Shown: one piece after another, positions 16,911 to 26,461 of the stretch | How positions within the stretch are numbered: position 1 is the first letter of the stretch | How the letters are laid out: every line of letters starts with the position of its first letter | Assembly: GCF_030373225.1 (NCBI RefSeq) | Contig: NZ_JAUCZG010000015.1 | Span: forward strand, 25,632-89,631 | From: Hydrogenophaga sp. | GTDB lineage: Bacteria > Pseudomonadota > Gammaproteobacteria > Burkholderiales > Burkholderiaceae_C | DNA length: 64,000 nucleotides | Reading direction: 5' to 3' | The notes under the pieces: generated by a model | What the model saw: only the letters and a program-made list of their open reading frames with translations | Databases searched by the model: none | Told to the model about the DNA's origin: nothing | Made by a program: the position numbers and the translations under genes

Positions 16911-18523
16911 TCCAGGGCAGCGGCGGCCGGGGCCGCTGTCAGATGAAGCGTGAAGCGGCTGCCTTCGCCCGGCACGGAGTGCACGGATATCCGGCCTCCG
17001 TGCAATTGTGCGATGCGGCGGCACACCGACAGTCCCAGGCCGTTGCCTTCGTGGTGGGTGCGCGTGTGCAGGCGCTTGAACATGTCGAAAATGTCGCGCT
17101 GGTGTTCGGCTGCAATGCCGATGCCGTTGTCACTCACGTGAATCCGATGCTCGCCATCGACATGTTCCACCGTGATGCGCACCACCGGGGGAACGCCTCG
17201 CCGGGCGAACTTCAGGCCATTGGAAGCCAGGTTCTTGAGGACGATGTGCAGCAGTGTTTCGTCGGCCATCACCGTCGGCTGCCCGAGGCATTCGATGCGA
17301 CCGTCGAGCCGTTTCAGCAGCGGTGCAAGATCCTCCAGCAGTTGATCCACCAGGCGGACGATTTCCACCGGGCGCAGCTCCACGATGTGGTTGCCCAGCC
17401 GCACGAAATGCAGCAGGTCGTCGAGCAGGAGGCGCATGCGCTGCCCGCCTGACTGAACGAATGAGAGATACCGCTGGGCTGTGGGCGTGAGCTCCTGCTG
17501 GTGATCGCTCACCAGCAGCGAGGTGAAGTTGTTGACGGTGTTGATGGGTTCGCGCAGGTCGTGCGAAATGATGTGGATGAAGCGCTCCTGCTCCATGGTC
17601 CGTTGCTCCAGCAGGGCGACGGTCTGCTGCAGTTGCGCTTCGCGCGTCCGGGTTTCCTGCACGTCCTGCGCCCGCATGACGGCGCCGGTGATCTCTCCGC
17701 GGGCATTGCGCACCGGCAGCATCGCGGCCTCGACGAAGCGGGCACCACGCGCCGGGAAAACCGTCTTGCGGGTGTAGGAGCTGTGCTCCCCGGCCAAAGC
17801 CTTGTCGAGCTGAGGCTGAATGATGGTGCGAAACGCCTCTTCACCCACGTGCTCGGCGAGCTTGCGTCCGATGATCTGCTCGCGGGTGCAGCCCCAGTAC
17901 GCAAGAAAGGTGTCGTTGACGTGCTGATAGACGTACTGCGTGTCGATATAGACCTGCAGGTCGAGCCCGGAAATGGCCATGGCGGTGAGTTGCTCGTGTT
18001 GCCGCCGGGCTTCTTCAATGCGCACCGATTCATGCTCCAGCAAGCTGGTGACCAGGCTGGCCAGGCGCTGCAGGGCGTCGAGCTGCCCGGGATGAAGCGT
18101 GCGGGCTTGCTGGTCGATCACACACACCGTGCCCAGCGCAAACCCGTCGGCGGTCACGATGGGCGCTCCGGCATAGAAGCGTGCGCTGAGGTGGCCGGTG
18201 ACAAACGGATTGCCGCTGAATCGTTGGTCGAGCCGGAGATCCTCGACCACCATCACCTGTTCCGGCTCCAGGATGGCATGGGAACAAAAGGCCACGGCCC
18301 GGGGCGTTTCCCTCTCTTGCATGCCCACGCTCGATTTGAACCACTGTCGGTCCTGGTCGACCAGGCTGACGAGCGCCACTGGTGTGCCGCAGATCAGCCG
18401 GGCCAGCGCCGAAATGTCGTCGAATGCCTTCTGGGGCAGGGTGTCGAGGATGCCCAGGCCGTGGAGTCTGGCCAGCCGTTGGGGCTCGTTGGCGGGAAGC
18501 GGGTGGGTCAACATGGTGCTCAT
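16907..18523 (-). CDS. GAF-PAS sensor histidine kinase
   Basis: This is a 538-residue soluble sensor kinase. Residues about 30-170 form a GAF domain (ALARLICGTPVALVSLVDQD to GTVCVIDQQ). A PAS domain follows (about 195-300, AYWGCTREQIIGRKLAEHVG, ending with a PAC-like segment), then a HisKA helix with His321 in ISHDLREPINTV. The C-terminal HATPase domain has N, G1 and G2 boxes (LKNLASNGLKF, VSDNGIGI, GNGLGLSVC). No transmembrane helix is visible, so the signal is cytoplasmic. There is no bilin-binding PHY domain. The ATG at 18523 is preferred; another at 18514 is possible. Its stop overlaps the response-regulator start. Confidence 0.88.
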   Translation of the reverse strand: MSTMLTHPLPANEPQRLARLHGLGILDTLPQKAFDDISALARLICGTPVALVSLVDQDRQWFKSSVGMQERETPRAVAFCSHAILEPEQVMVVEDLRLDQRFSGNPFVTGHLSARFYAGAPIVTADGFALGTVCVIDQQARTLHPGQLDALQRLASLVTSLLEHESVRIEEARRQHEQLTAMAISGLDLQVYIDTQYVYQHVNDTFLAYWGCTREQIIGRKLAEHVGEEAFRTIIQPQLDKALAGEHSSYTRKTVFPARGARFVEAAMLPVRNARGEITGAVMRAQDVQETRTREAQLQQTVALLEQRTMEQERFIHIISHDLREPINTVNNFTSLLVSDHQQELTPTAQRYLSFVQSGGQRMRLLLDDLLHFVRLGNHIVELRPVEIVRLVDQLLEDLAPLLKRLDGRIECLGQPTVMADETLLHIVLKNLASNGLKFARRGVPPVVRITVEHVDGEHRIHVSDNGIGIAAEHQRDIFDMFKRLHTRTHHEGNGLGLSVCRRIAQLHGGRISVHSVPGEGSRFTLHLTAAPAAAALE

Positions 18524-18678
18524 TTCGAGGGTCGCCAAGTTGTAACACAGGCCCCGGTGTCGCATGCGTGGCGCAGCGCGATACAGGCTGCCTCGTCCAC
18601 TTCGACACATCCTGCGGGACATCTGTTGTGCGGACCTCCACGGCCCCACGACGGTGTCGCCGTCAGGCAGGCGCGACC

Positions 18679-19422
18679 TCAGACCGACATGCCGCCCGAC
18701 ACCTCGATCACCGCTCCGTTGATGTAGCTGGCCTCGTCACTGGCGAGGAAGGCATAGACGTTGGCGATCTCCTCTGGCTGCCCCAGCCGGCGCAAAGGAA
18801 CGCGTTGCTCCATCTCGCTGATGACCTTTTCCGGAATGGTGGAGAGGATGGGGGTGGAGATGAAACCCGGTGCCACCGCGTTGACACGGATGCCCTTGGG
18901 TCCGAGTTCCCGGCTCCAGGTCTTGGTGAAGCCGATCACGCCGAACTTGCTGGCCGCGTAGTTGGTCTGGCCGAAGTTGCCGTAGATGCCCACCACCGAC
19001 GAGGCGTTGAGGATCACTCCGCTGCCTTGCAGGACCATGCCGTCGGCCACCGCCTGGGCACAGTGGAAAACCCCGCGCAGGTTCACATCGATCACGCGGT
19101 CGAATTGCTCCAGTGTCATTTTCTGCAGGCGCGCGTCCTGCGTGATACCGGCGTTGTTCACCAGCACGTCGATGCGGCCGAAGCGTGCCATCACCTGAGC
19201 CACCACCGCGTCGACCCTGTCGCGCTGCGTCACGTCCATCACGAAGCCCGCTGCGACGGCGCCGAGCGCTTCGCACTGTTGCACAGCGGCGTCCACGTCC
19301 ACCTGCCTGACATCGCAGGCGACAACCACGGCGCCTTCGTGCGCGAACTTGATGGCGGTGGCCAGGCCGATGCCCTGGGCTGCGCCGGTGATGAGGCAGA
19401 TTTTTCCGTCGAGTCGTTTCAT
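18679..19422 (-). CDS. Short-chain dehydrogenase/reductase (FabG-like)
   Basis: This is a 247-residue SDR with the cofactor loop TGAAQGIG, the NNAG motif in [12 protein letters not shown], catalytic Ser in NASSVVG and the YxxxK pair in TNYAASKFG. It looks like a 3-oxoacyl reductase or 3-hydroxyacyl-CoA dehydrogenase of the FabG/PhaB type. The ATG lies 5 bp after the stop of the FadB-like gene, so it is co-transcribed with acyl-CoA oxidation genes. A role in a 3-hydroxyacyl-CoA step is therefore more likely than fatty-acid synthesis. The exact substrate is not readable. Confidence 0.85.
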   Translation of the reverse strand: MKRLDGKICLITGAAQGIGLATAIKFAHEGAVVVACDVRQVDVDAAVQQCEALGAVAAGFVMDVTQRDRVDAVVAQVMARFGRIDVLVNNAGITQDARLQKMTLEQFDRVIDVNLRGVFHCAQAVADGMVLQGSGVILNASSVVGIYGNFGQTNYAASKFGVIGFTKTWSRELGPKGIRVNAVAPGFISTPILSTIPEKVISEMEQRVPLRRLGQPEEIANVYAFLASDEASYINGAVIEVSGGMSV

Positions 19423-19427
19423 GGGAT

Positions 19428-21584
19428 TCAGTAAACAGGCTGGTGTTGGCGGATGGCGGCCTTGACGTCTGCACCCAGCACGAACCCGGGGCCGAAGGTC
19501 TGGCTCAGTTCGTCGCACCGTTTCTCGAATGCCTCGATGCCCGTGCCGTAGATGAACTGCAGCGCGCCACCGGTCCAGGCGGGGAAGCCGATGCCGAAGA
19601 TGGAGCCGATGTTGCCGTCGTGCACGCTGGTGAGCACGCCTTCGGCCAGACAACGCGCGGTCTCCACCGCCTGGCGATAGAGCAACCGGTCTTTCACGTC
19701 CTGCAGGTCCCAGGTCTGCTCCGGCCTTTCGAACATGGGTTTGAGCCCGGGCCACAGCGTCTTTCGCTGCCCTTGGGGATAGTCGTAGAAGCCGGCGCCG
19801 GCGGCCCGGCCCGCGCGGTGGAGTTCCTTCACCATGCGCTCCACCAGCAACTCCCCGGGGGTGGCGGCGTAGACCCTGCCCTCGGACTGAAAGTCGGCGC
19901 GGGTCTGGTCGAGCACATGGACCGACAGCGACAGGGCGGTTTCGTCCAGCACCGCCAGCGGCCCCACCGGCATGCCCGCCTGCACCGATGCGTTTTCAAT
20001 CACCGGCGCGGGAATGCCTTCGCCAAGCATGGCCGCTCCTTCCATGACGAAGGTTCCGAAGGTGCGGCTGGTGTAGAAGCCACGCGAATCGTTCACCACG
20101 ATGGGCAGCTTGCCCAGCGCCTGAACGTAGTCGTAGGCGCGCGCGACGGTTTCGTCGTCGGTGTCCTTGCCACGGATGATTTCCACCAGCTTCATCTTGT
20201 CCACCGGGCTGAAGAAGTGGATGCCGACGAATCTTGCGGGGTTGAGGCTGGCGCGCGCCAGGCCGGAGATCGGCAGGGTGGAGGTGTTGCTGGCGAAGAA
20301 GCCACCGGCGGCCAGCATGGGCTCGGCCTCGCGCGTGACGGCGGCCTTGAGCTCGCGGTTTTCAAACACGGCTTCGATGATCAGGTCGCAGCCTCGCAGG
20401 TCGGCCGTGTGGGCGGTGGGCGTGATGCGCTCTAGCAGGGCCTGCTGGTCGTGCGGGTTCATGCGACCCTGGTCGACGCGCGGCTGCGTGAGCTTGAGGC
20501 TGTAGCCCTTGCCGCGCTGCGCGTTTTCCAGGCTCACGTCTTCCAGCACGGTGTCGATGCCGCGGCTGGCCTGGGCGTAGGCGATGCCGGCGCCCATCAT
20601 GCCGGCGCCCAGGATGCCGACCTTGCCAGGCTTGAAACGCGGCACATCCTTCGGGCGCGATTGCCCGCCCCGGATCGCGTTCATGTTGAAGAAGAAGGTG
20701 TTGATCATGTTTCTGGCCACCGGGCTCACGATGAGCCTGGCCAGGTAGCGGCTTTCGATGCGCGTGGCGGTGTCGAAGTCCACCATGGCACCTTCGGCCA
20801 TCGCCGCCAGCGCTGCTTCCGGGGCCGGGTAGAGGCCGCGCGTCTTCTGCTTGAGCATGGCCGGCGCCACGGTCAGCATGCCGGCGATCTTGGGGTTGGA
20901 CGGCGTGCCGCCAGGGATCTTGTAGTCCTTGGCGTCCCAGGGGTGCTGCGCCTGGGGGTTGGCGGCAATCCAGAGCAGCGCGGCGGTGCGAAGCGAGGCG
21001 GCCACGTCGTCGCCGTTGGCCGGCACCAGTTCGTGCACCAGTCCCAGCCCAAGCGCTTCGCGCGGGTTGAACAGCTTGCTCTCCAGGATGAAGGGCTGTG
21101 CGCCCACCAGGCCGAGCAGCCGCGTCATCTTCGTGATGCCGGTGGCGCCGGGAATCAGGCCCAGCGTGATTTCGGGCAGTCCGAGCTGGATCTTGGGGTT
21201 GTCGACCGCCACACGGTGGTGCCCGACCAGCGCCACCTCCCATCCGCCCCCGAGGGCGGCGCCATTGATGCAGCTCACCACCGGAACACCCAGCGTCTCG
21301 AGGGTGCGGAAGTTCTTCTTGGTCTGCTCGATCTCGGTGAAGACGCGGGACGCGTCGGCCGGTGTCAGGCGCATCGTGGCCTTGAGGTCGGCGCCGGCGA
21401 AAAAGGTGCTCTTCGCAGACGCGAGGACGATGCCCTTGATCAGGCCTTTGTCGCGAACCACCAGGCCGGTGGCGGTGGTGAGGTCGCGCTGCCAGTCGGC
21501 ACACATGGTGTTCACCGGCGAGCCCGGCTCGTCGAAGGTGAGGGTGGCGATGCCGTCGTGCAGTTCGTAGCGGATGGTTTTCAT
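19428..21584 (-). CDS. Multifunctional enoyl-CoA hydratase / 3-hydroxyacyl-CoA dehydrogenase (FadB/FadJ-type)
   Basis: This 718-residue trifunctional-type alpha subunit of beta-oxidation hydrates enoyl-CoA and then oxidises the L-3-hydroxyacyl-CoA with NAD. Residues about 1-200 are a crotonase domain, with oxyanion-hole residues in [13 protein letters not shown] and the catalytic Glu in [12 protein letters not shown]. Residues about 320-500 form the NAD-binding domain ([15 protein letters not shown]), with SNTSTLPIS and the catalytic His in [11 protein letters not shown]. The remainder is the C-terminal dehydrogenase dimer region. The thiolase gene lies upstream on the same strand, separated by a repeat element, and the SDR follows 5 bp downstream. 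Confidence 0.92.
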   Translation of the reverse strand: MKTIRYELHDGIATLTFDEPGSPVNTMCADWQRDLTTATGLVVRDKGLIKGIVLASAKSTFFAGADLKATMRLTPADASRVFTEIEQTKKNFRTLETLGVPVVSCINGAALGGGWEVALVGHHRVAVDNPKIQLGLPEITLGLIPGATGITKMTRLLGLVGAQPFILESKLFNPREALGLGLVHELVPANGDDVAASLRTAALLWIAANPQAQHPWDAKDYKIPGGTPSNPKIAGMLTVAPAMLKQKTRGLYPAPEAALAAMAEGAMVDFDTATRIESRYLARLIVSPVARNMINTFFFNMNAIRGGQSRPKDVPRFKPGKVGILGAGMMGAGIAYAQASRGIDTVLEDVSLENAQRGKGYSLKLTQPRVDQGRMNPHDQQALLERITPTAHTADLRGCDLIIEAVFENRELKAAVTREAEPMLAAGGFFASNTSTLPISGLARASLNPARFVGIHFFSPVDKMKLVEIIRGKDTDDETVARAYDYVQALGKLPIVVNDSRGFYTSRTFGTFVMEGAAMLGEGIPAPVIENASVQAGMPVGPLAVLDETALSLSVHVLDQTRADFQSEGRVYAATPGELLVERMVKELHRAGRAAGAGFYDYPQGQRKTLWPGLKPMFERPEQTWDLQDVKDRLLYRQAVETARCLAEGVLTSVHDGNIGSIFGIGFPAWTGGALQFIYGTGIEAFEKRCDELSQTFGPGFVLGADVKAAIRQHQPVY

Positions 21585-21605
21585 GCTGTGGGAGTGTCTG
21601 AAATC

Positions 21606-21681
21606 ACCGTTCGCCCTGAGCCTGTCGAAGGGCTTGCGCGGTGCATCGCATGAGGGCTTCGACAGGCTCAGCCCGAACGGT
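21606..21681. repeat. REP/REPIN-like inverted repeat
   Basis: Arms of about 25 bp at 21606-21630 and 21657-21681 form a near-perfect inverted repeat built on GCCTGTCGAAG / CTTCGACAGGC with flanking ACCGTTCG / CGAACGGT. The only clear mismatch is in the GCCCTGAG/CTCAGCCC part. Such paired palindromes are widespread in intergenic regions of Burkholderiales and related bacteria. This one sits between the thiolase and FadB-like genes and could stabilise or attenuate the shared message. Confidence 0.8.
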
Positions 21682-21700
21682 GTGGGGTCGGGGTTCGTTG

Positions 21701-22906
21701 CTAGATGCGCTCAACGATGGTGGCAATGCCCATGCCACCGCCCACGCAGAGGGTGGCCAGGCCATAGCGCAACTGGCGCCGGTGCAACTCGTCCACCAGC
21801 GTGCCCAGAATCATGGCGCCGGTGGCGCCCAGCGGGTGTCCCATGGCGATCGCGCCGCCGTTCACGTTCACCTTCTCGTGCGGCACGCCGAGTTCCTTCA
21901 TGAACTTCATGGGCACGGCGGCGAAGGCCTCGTTCACCTCGAACAGGTCGATCTGGTCGATGTCGAGTCCAGCCTTGGCCAGCGCCTTGCGCGCAGCCGG
22001 CATGGGGCCGGTGAGCATGATGGTGGGATCGGCGCCCGAGAGCGCCACCGAGACGATCCGGGCGCGCGGGGTGAGGCCGTGCGTCCTGCCCGCGGCTTCG
22101 CTGCCGATCAGCACGGCGGTGGCGCCGTCGACGATGCCGGACGAATTGCCGGCGTGGTGCACATGGTGAATGCGCTCGACCTGCGGATAACGCTGCAGCG
22201 CCACGGCATCAAAGCCCATGCCGCCGAGCTGTTCGAACGCGGGTTTGAGCGAAGCCAGACCCTCCATCGTCGTGTGCGGCTTGATGAATTCGTCCTCGTC
22301 CAGCAGGGTCTGCCCCAGGAAGTCGGTGACCGGCACGATCGAGCCCTTGAAGTAACCGGCTGCACGCGCAGCGGCGGCACGTTTCTGCGACTCGAGCGCG
22401 AAAGCATCCACGTGGTCGCGGCTGAAGCCCTCCAGCGTGGCGATCAGGTCGGCGCCGATGCCCTGCGGCACGAACAGCGTCTCGCTGTTGGTTTGCGGGT
22501 CCTGTGCCCAGGCGCCGCCGTCGGAGCCGATCGGCACCCGGCTCATGCTCTCCACACCGCCGGCCACCACCAGGTCTTCCCAGCCACTGCGGACCTTCAT
22601 GGCCGCCATGTTCACGGCCTCCAGCCCCGAGGCGCAGAAGCGGTTGAGCTGCACGCCCGAGCAGCGCCAGTCCCAGCCGGCCTTGAGTGCGGCCACCTTG
22701 GCGATCACCGAGCCCTGCTCACCAATGGGTGAGACCACGCCCATGACGACGTCGTCGACCGCGGCGGTGTCGAAGCCGTTGCGCTGTTGCAGGTGGGTCA
22801 GCACGCCGGCCAGCAGGTCGATCGGCTTGACTTCGTGCAGGCTGCCGTCTTTCTTGCCCTTGCCGCGCGGCGTGCGCACGGCATCAAATAGGAATGCTTC
22901 GCTCAT
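21701..22906 (-). CDS. Acetyl-CoA C-acyltransferase (thiolase)
   Basis: This 401-residue type II thiolase cleaves 3-ketoacyl-CoA with free CoA, the last step of a beta-oxidation turn. The acyl-accepting cysteine is in [12 protein letters not shown] (about residue 92). The second conserved histidine is in [15 protein letters not shown], and the C-terminal cysteine in [18 protein letters not shown] is also typical. The start at 22906 has AGGAG seven bases upstream. It is divergent from the acyl-CoA dehydrogenase across 100 bp, and followed on the same strand by the FadB-like gene after a REP-like repeat. Confidence 0.92.
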   Translation of the reverse strand: MSEAFLFDAVRTPRGKGKKDGSLHEVKPIDLLAGVLTHLQQRNGFDTAAVDDVVMGVVSPIGEQGSVIAKVAALKAGWDWRCSGVQLNRFCASGLEAVNMAAMKVRSGWEDLVVAGGVESMSRVPIGSDGGAWAQDPQTNSETLFVPQGIGADLIATLEGFSRDHVDAFALESQKRAAAARAAGYFKGSIVPVTDFLGQTLLDEDEFIKPHTTMEGLASLKPAFEQLGGMGFDAVALQRYPQVERIHHVHHAGNSSGIVDGATAVLIGSEAAGRTHGLTPRARIVSVALSGADPTIMLTGPMPAARKALAKAGLDIDQIDLFEVNEAFAAVPMKFMKELGVPHEKVNVNGGAIAMGHPLGATGAMILGTLVDELHRRQLRYGLATLCVGGGMGIATIVERI

Positions 22907-23006
22907 GGTGTCTCCTGGGGGAAGGCGGATGCCGCGAATCAGTATAGACTTTTGCCAAGCATCTGCTTTGCAAAATTCCAATCCCCAGTCTGCCAGGTGA
23001 CACCCC

Positions 23007-24170
23007 ATGATCAAACGCACCCTGTTCAACGCCGATCACGAAGCCTTTCGCGACAGTTTTCGCAAGTTCATCGAGAAGGAAATCGCCCCGCACCACGAGG
23101 CCTGGGAAGAGCAGGGCTTTGTGGACCGTGCGGTCTGGAGCAAGGCCGGCGAAAACGGTTTTCTGTGCATGACCTTGCCCGAAGCCTGGGGCGGTTGCGA
23201 CGCCGACAAGCTGTATTCGGTGGTGCAGATGGAGGAAATCGGCCGCACCGGTTTCACCGGCATCGGCTTCGGTCTGCACAGCGAAATCGTGGCGCCCTAC
23301 ATCCTGCATTACGGCACCGAGGCGCAGAAGCAGAAGTACCTGCCCAGGCTCGCCAGCGGCGAGATGGTCGGCGCCATCGCCATGAGCGAGCCCGCCGCCG
23401 GCAGCGATCTGCAGGGTGTGAAGTCCACCGCGATCAAGCAGGCAGACGGCAGTTACCTGCTCAACGGCAGCAAGACCTTCATCACCAACGGCTGGCACGC
23501 CGACCTGGTGATCGTGGTGGCCAAGACCGACCCATCGGCTGGTGCCAAGGGCACGAGCCTGCTGCTGGTCGAACGCGGCATGCCCGGCTTCGAGAAGGGC
23601 AAGCGCCTGAAGAAACTGGGCATGAAGGCGCAGGACACCTCCGAGCTTTTCTTTGACAACGTGAGGGTGCCGGCCGACAACCTGCTGGGCGGCGCTGCGC
23701 ACGAAAACCGCGGCTTCATCTGCCTGATGGAGCAACTGCCCTGGGAGCGATTGCAGATCGCCATCGGTGCGGTGGCCGCTGCACAGGCCGCGATCGACTG
23801 GACGGTGGATTACACGAAAGAACGCACGGTGTTCGGCCAGCCCGTGGCGGCGTTTCAGAACACCCGCTACAAGCTCGCCGAGTTGCAGACCGAGGTTCAG
23901 GTGGCGCGGGTGTTTGTCGACAAGTGCTGCGAACTGGTGGCCGTGGACCAGCTCGACACCGCCACGGCCAGCATGGCCAAGTACTGGTGCTCCGACCTGC
24001 AGTGCAAGGTGATGGACGAGTGCGTGCAGCTCTTCGGGGGCTACGGCTACATGTGGGAATACCCCATCACGCGCGCCTATGCCGACGCCCGTGTGCAGCG
24101 CATCTACGGCGGCACCAACGAAATCATGAAGGAAGTGATCTCGCGCGCGATGGGCCTGGGCGGACGCTGA
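23007..24170 (+). CDS. Acyl-CoA dehydrogenase
   Basis: This 387-residue FAD enzyme introduces the first double bond in acyl-CoA oxidation. It has the three family domains: N-terminal helices (about 1-120), a beta domain ([30 protein letters not shown]), and a C-terminal helical domain ending in [15 protein letters not shown] and [11 protein letters not shown]. The protein resembles the long-chain branch, but substrate length cannot be read. It is divergent from the thiolase gene; the 100-bp gap must contain both promoters and probably a shared operator, although no palindrome stood out. It completes a set of beta-oxidation steps in this locus. Confidence 0.92.
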   Translation: MIKRTLFNADHEAFRDSFRKFIEKEIAPHHEAWEEQGFVDRAVWSKAGENGFLCMTLPEAWGGCDADKLYSVVQMEEIGRTGFTGIGFGLHSEIVAPYILHYGTEAQKQKYLPRLASGEMVGAIAMSEPAAGSDLQGVKSTAIKQADGSYLLNGSKTFITNGWHADLVIVVAKTDPSAGAKGTSLLLVERGMPGFEKGKRLKKLGMKAQDTSELFFDNVRVPADNLLGGAAHENRGFICLMEQLPWERLQIAIGAVAAAQAAIDWTVDYTKERTVFGQPVAAFQNTRYKLAELQTEVQVARVFVDKCCELVAVDQLDTATASMAKYWCSDLQCKVMDECVQLFGGYGYMWEYPITRAYADARVQRIYGGTNEIMKEVISRAMGLGGR

Positions 24171-24229
24171 GGGCGCCTCCGTCGCACGACCGCAGCAGGT
24201 CGTCGATTCACCCCTGTCACCCGATAGTT

Positions 24230-24254
24230 CAAAAGTATCATTTGCATGCTTTTG
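24230..24254 (+). promoter_or_regulatory. Dyad upstream of the LysR gene
   Basis: CAAAAG (24230-24235) and CTTTTG (24249-24254) form an inverted repeat in an AT-rich tract about 20 bp before the LysR start. The overlapping AGTA/TACT bases extend the symmetry. This resembles the T-N11-A dyads used by LysR regulators for autoregulation; binding is inferred. Confidence 0.45.
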
Positions 24255-24273
24255 TACTCATGAGGGTGGAAGG

Positions 24274-25269
24274 ATGAAGAACGTCGACATCAAACAGCTG
24301 GCCTTGTTTTGTGAACTCATCAGCAGCCAGAGCCTGACCGAAGCCGCCGAGCGCATGCACATCACGCCGTCTGCCGCGAGCCAGGCCCTCACCCGCTTGC
24401 GGCAGGTGCTCAACGACGACCTGTGTGTGCGCGAGAAGAACCGATATCAGCTCACGCCCTATGCCGACGGGGCGCTGGGTGTCTTTCAGCAAATGGTCGA
24501 GCTGTGGAAGGACGTGAGCCACAGCGACTGGGTGTTCGACCCGCTCGCCTGTGACGCCCACATCATCATGTCGTGCTACGACGCCTTCGGCGAAACCGGG
24601 CTGGCCGAGCTCTACCGCAGCATCACCCGCATGGCACCCCGTCTTGGCCTGGACATCCACGCCCCGGCCAACGGGCCGCAGGACGTGGAGGCCTTGCGGG
24701 CGGGGAGTGTGGACGTGGTTTGCAGCCACTTCGAGCCGCCTGACGATGCACGCGACCTCCACATGGAGACCGTCAGGCGATTCCACCTCACCCATTGCTG
24801 CCTGAGTGTGGATCACCCGCGCATCGGCGACTCGCTCACGCTGGAGCAGTACCAGGCCGAAGAACACCTGTTGATCACCTTTCTCAAGCGCCAGGGCGGT
24901 GGTCGTCGCTCGCCGATCGACGTCGAGCTCGAGGCACGGGGTTTCGTCGCACGCAAGACAACCATCGTCAATTCCTGGCACCTCTGTTCGGAGCTGCTGG
25001 CCCGCACCGACCGGCTGGTCACGACCAGTCGGCAGCAGGCCCGCCAGCTGGAGAAGGCCAATGCCAACATCCGGTCCATCGCGCTGCCCGGCGATTTCGA
25101 ATGGCCCAGCGTGCCAGTCAACATGATCTGGCACCAGCGCACGCACAACAGCAAGCCCCACCGCTGGCTGCGCATGCAGCTGCGCGAGTTCCTCTCGGCC
25201 GAATCGGACGAGGCCACGACACCAGGCGCTGTGCAGCGGGTGTCGGGCCAGGCCAGGTGCTTGCCGTGA
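24274..25269 (+). CDS. LysR-family transcriptional regulator
   Basis: This is a 331-residue LysR-type regulator. The winged helix-turn-helix occupies the first 65 residues (FCELISSQSLTEAAERMHIT, then SAASQALTRLRQVL), with an effector-binding domain to about residue 300. It belongs to the NodD/PcpR-like style with HIIMSCYDAFGE at the domain entry. It is in the same orientation as the acyl-CoA dehydrogenase, 103 bp downstream, and may control that locus, but no target is proven. The start at 24274 has GGAAGG just upstream. The C-terminal tail (about 20 residues) is low in conservation signals. Confidence 0.85.
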   Translation: MKNVDIKQLALFCELISSQSLTEAAERMHITPSAASQALTRLRQVLNDDLCVREKNRYQLTPYADGALGVFQQMVELWKDVSHSDWVFDPLACDAHIIMSCYDAFGETGLAELYRSITRMAPRLGLDIHAPANGPQDVEALRAGSVDVVCSHFEPPDDARDLHMETVRRFHLTHCCLSVDHPRIGDSLTLEQYQAEEHLLITFLKRQGGGRRSPIDVELEARGFVARKTTIVNSWHLCSELLARTDRLVTTSRQQARQLEKANANIRSIALPGDFEWPSVPVNMIWHQRTHNSKPHRWLRMQLREFLSAESDEATTPGAVQRVSGQARCLP

Positions 25270-25284
25270 ATGCGTTGTGCCTGT

Positions 25285-25689
25285 TCAGGCGATCAGGCCG
25301 TCGAGTTCCTGCAGCTTGCGCACCGCCACCGGCTCGCTGATCTTGCGGCACAAGAGATCGAAGCACTCGAAGCGCACCTCGCGGAAACCGGCCAGCTGCG
25401 AGGTCGAGAGGATGCGCAGGTAGAGCCGCTTGTCCCGCGGCGACATGCCGGGCAGGTGAACACCGAGCAGCTCACCCACCAGCTTTTTCATGGCCTCCAG
25501 GCGAACCTGCTCGCGGGCCAGCTGGTTGACGTCGTTGTGCGGGGAGGTGATCTTGCGCAACCACTCGCGAAAGCCGGTGTTGAAGGCGCTGTGGGCATGC
25601 GTGGACGCCAGCAGGAAGTGTTCGAAGGGCGCCGAGGAAGGCAGATCGTTCTTGCGCCCTTGGGCACGAGTGAAACCTTGGGTTTTCAT
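25285..25689 (-). CDS. Conserved-looking hypothetical protein
   Basis: I do not recognise this 134-residue protein. It is soluble and mostly helical by eye, rich in charged residues, with no signal peptide, metal motif or known domain. The middle (residues about 45-95, with NQLAREQVRLEAMKKLVGE and MSPRDKRLYLRILSTSQLAGF) looks like a packed helical bundle. A good ribosome-binding site (GGAGGAAG) precedes the ATG at 25689, and codon usage matches its neighbours, so it is likely a real gene. It is convergent with the LysR gene and 132 bp downstream of the ABC ATPase gene on the same strand. Confidence 0.65.
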   Translation of the reverse strand: MKTQGFTRAQGRKNDLPSSAPFEHFLLASTHAHSAFNTGFREWLRKITSPHNDVNQLAREQVRLEAMKKLVGELLGVHLPGMSPRDKRLYLRILSTSQLAGFREVRFECFDLLCRKISEPVAVRKLQELDGLIA

Positions 25690-25821
25690 GGACTTCCTCC
25701 TTGGATCGGTTGGACGATGAGAGGAATTTAGGAGCGCCCGAGGCCCCTGTCCATGTCGCGTTTGGCGATGAAGCTTGCAGAAAACTGAATCGCCAAACCG
25801 TCTGACGGTCGCGAAATGCCG

Positions 25822-26457
25822 CTAGTCGCCAAGCACCTGCACAGACCTCAGCGCGAGCCCTTCGGGCGGTGCATGGTCGGCCAACAACCAGACCCGGTTG
25901 GGCTGCTGCGAGGCTTCGAGCAGCAGCTCCTTCAGAAATCGGACCGCGGCCAGGTCGAGAGCCGCAAACGGCTCGTCGATCAGGGTGAGCGCGGTGCCTG
26001 CGGCGAAGGCGGCGCACAGCCAGACCTTGCGCTTGCTGCCGGCCGAGAGCATGTACATCGGCTTGTCGATGTGCGGCTCCAGCGCAAAGCCGTTGGCCAG
26101 TTCCAGCGCGAGCGGGGCATTGAAGCCCGGGAACCGGGCACTCAGGGACGACAGCCACGCCCGCGCACTGACCGCGTCGAGGCGGTTGCTGCGAGGCTCT
26201 GTGCGAAAGACCGGCTGGTGGGTGTCTGGCGGCGTGGCGCCGCTGCCGGCGTGGTGCCAGACGATGGCGCCCTGATCGGCCTGCAGGTCGCCGGACAACA
26301 GGCGCAGCAGGGTGGTCTTGCCGCTGCTTTCTTCGCCGCAGACCATCGAAACGCCGGCGGGGATGCGCAAATTCAGGTCCTGGAACAGCGGCAGGTCGGG
26401 CCAGCTGAAACACAGGCCCCGGACTTCCAGCAAGGGAACGTCGGACGCTGGCGCCAT
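25822..26457 (-). CDS. ABC transporter-type ATPase linked to gspAB
   Basis: This is a short, 211-residue ATP-binding cassette protein with no permease beside it. Walker A is GEESSGKTTLL near residue 44, the signature loop is LSAGSKRKVWL (Gln of the usual SGGQ replaced), and Walker B is ALTLIDEPFAALD, with the switch histidine in LLADHAP. The small size and LSAG signature resemble CcmA/YxlF-like cassettes. Its ATG comes 4 bp after the gspB stop, so it is co-transcribed with the secretion genes. Its role there is unknown. The cassette itself is certain; function is not. Confidence 0.8.
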   Translation of the reverse strand: MAPASDVPLLEVRGLCFSWPDLPLFQDLNLRIPAGVSMVCGEESSGKTTLLRLLSGDLQADQGAIVWHHAGSGATPPDTHQPVFRTEPRSNRLDAVSARAWLSSLSARFPGFNAPLALELANGFALEPHIDKPMYMLSAGSKRKVWLCAAFAAGTALTLIDEPFAALDLAAVRFLKELLLEASQQPNRVWLLADHAPPEGLALRSVQVLGD

Positions 26458-26461
26458 GGCG

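Noticed and set aside
16525..18523. Bacteriophytochrome-type photoreceptor for the kinase
   Set aside because: There is a GAF and a PAS domain, but no PHY domain or chromophore-binding context, so light sensing is not supported.
17501..18727. Long plus-strand frame opposite the histidine kinase
   Set aside because: His/Val/Gly-rich shadow with no motif; the minus strand encodes GAF, PAS, HisKA and HATPase domains.
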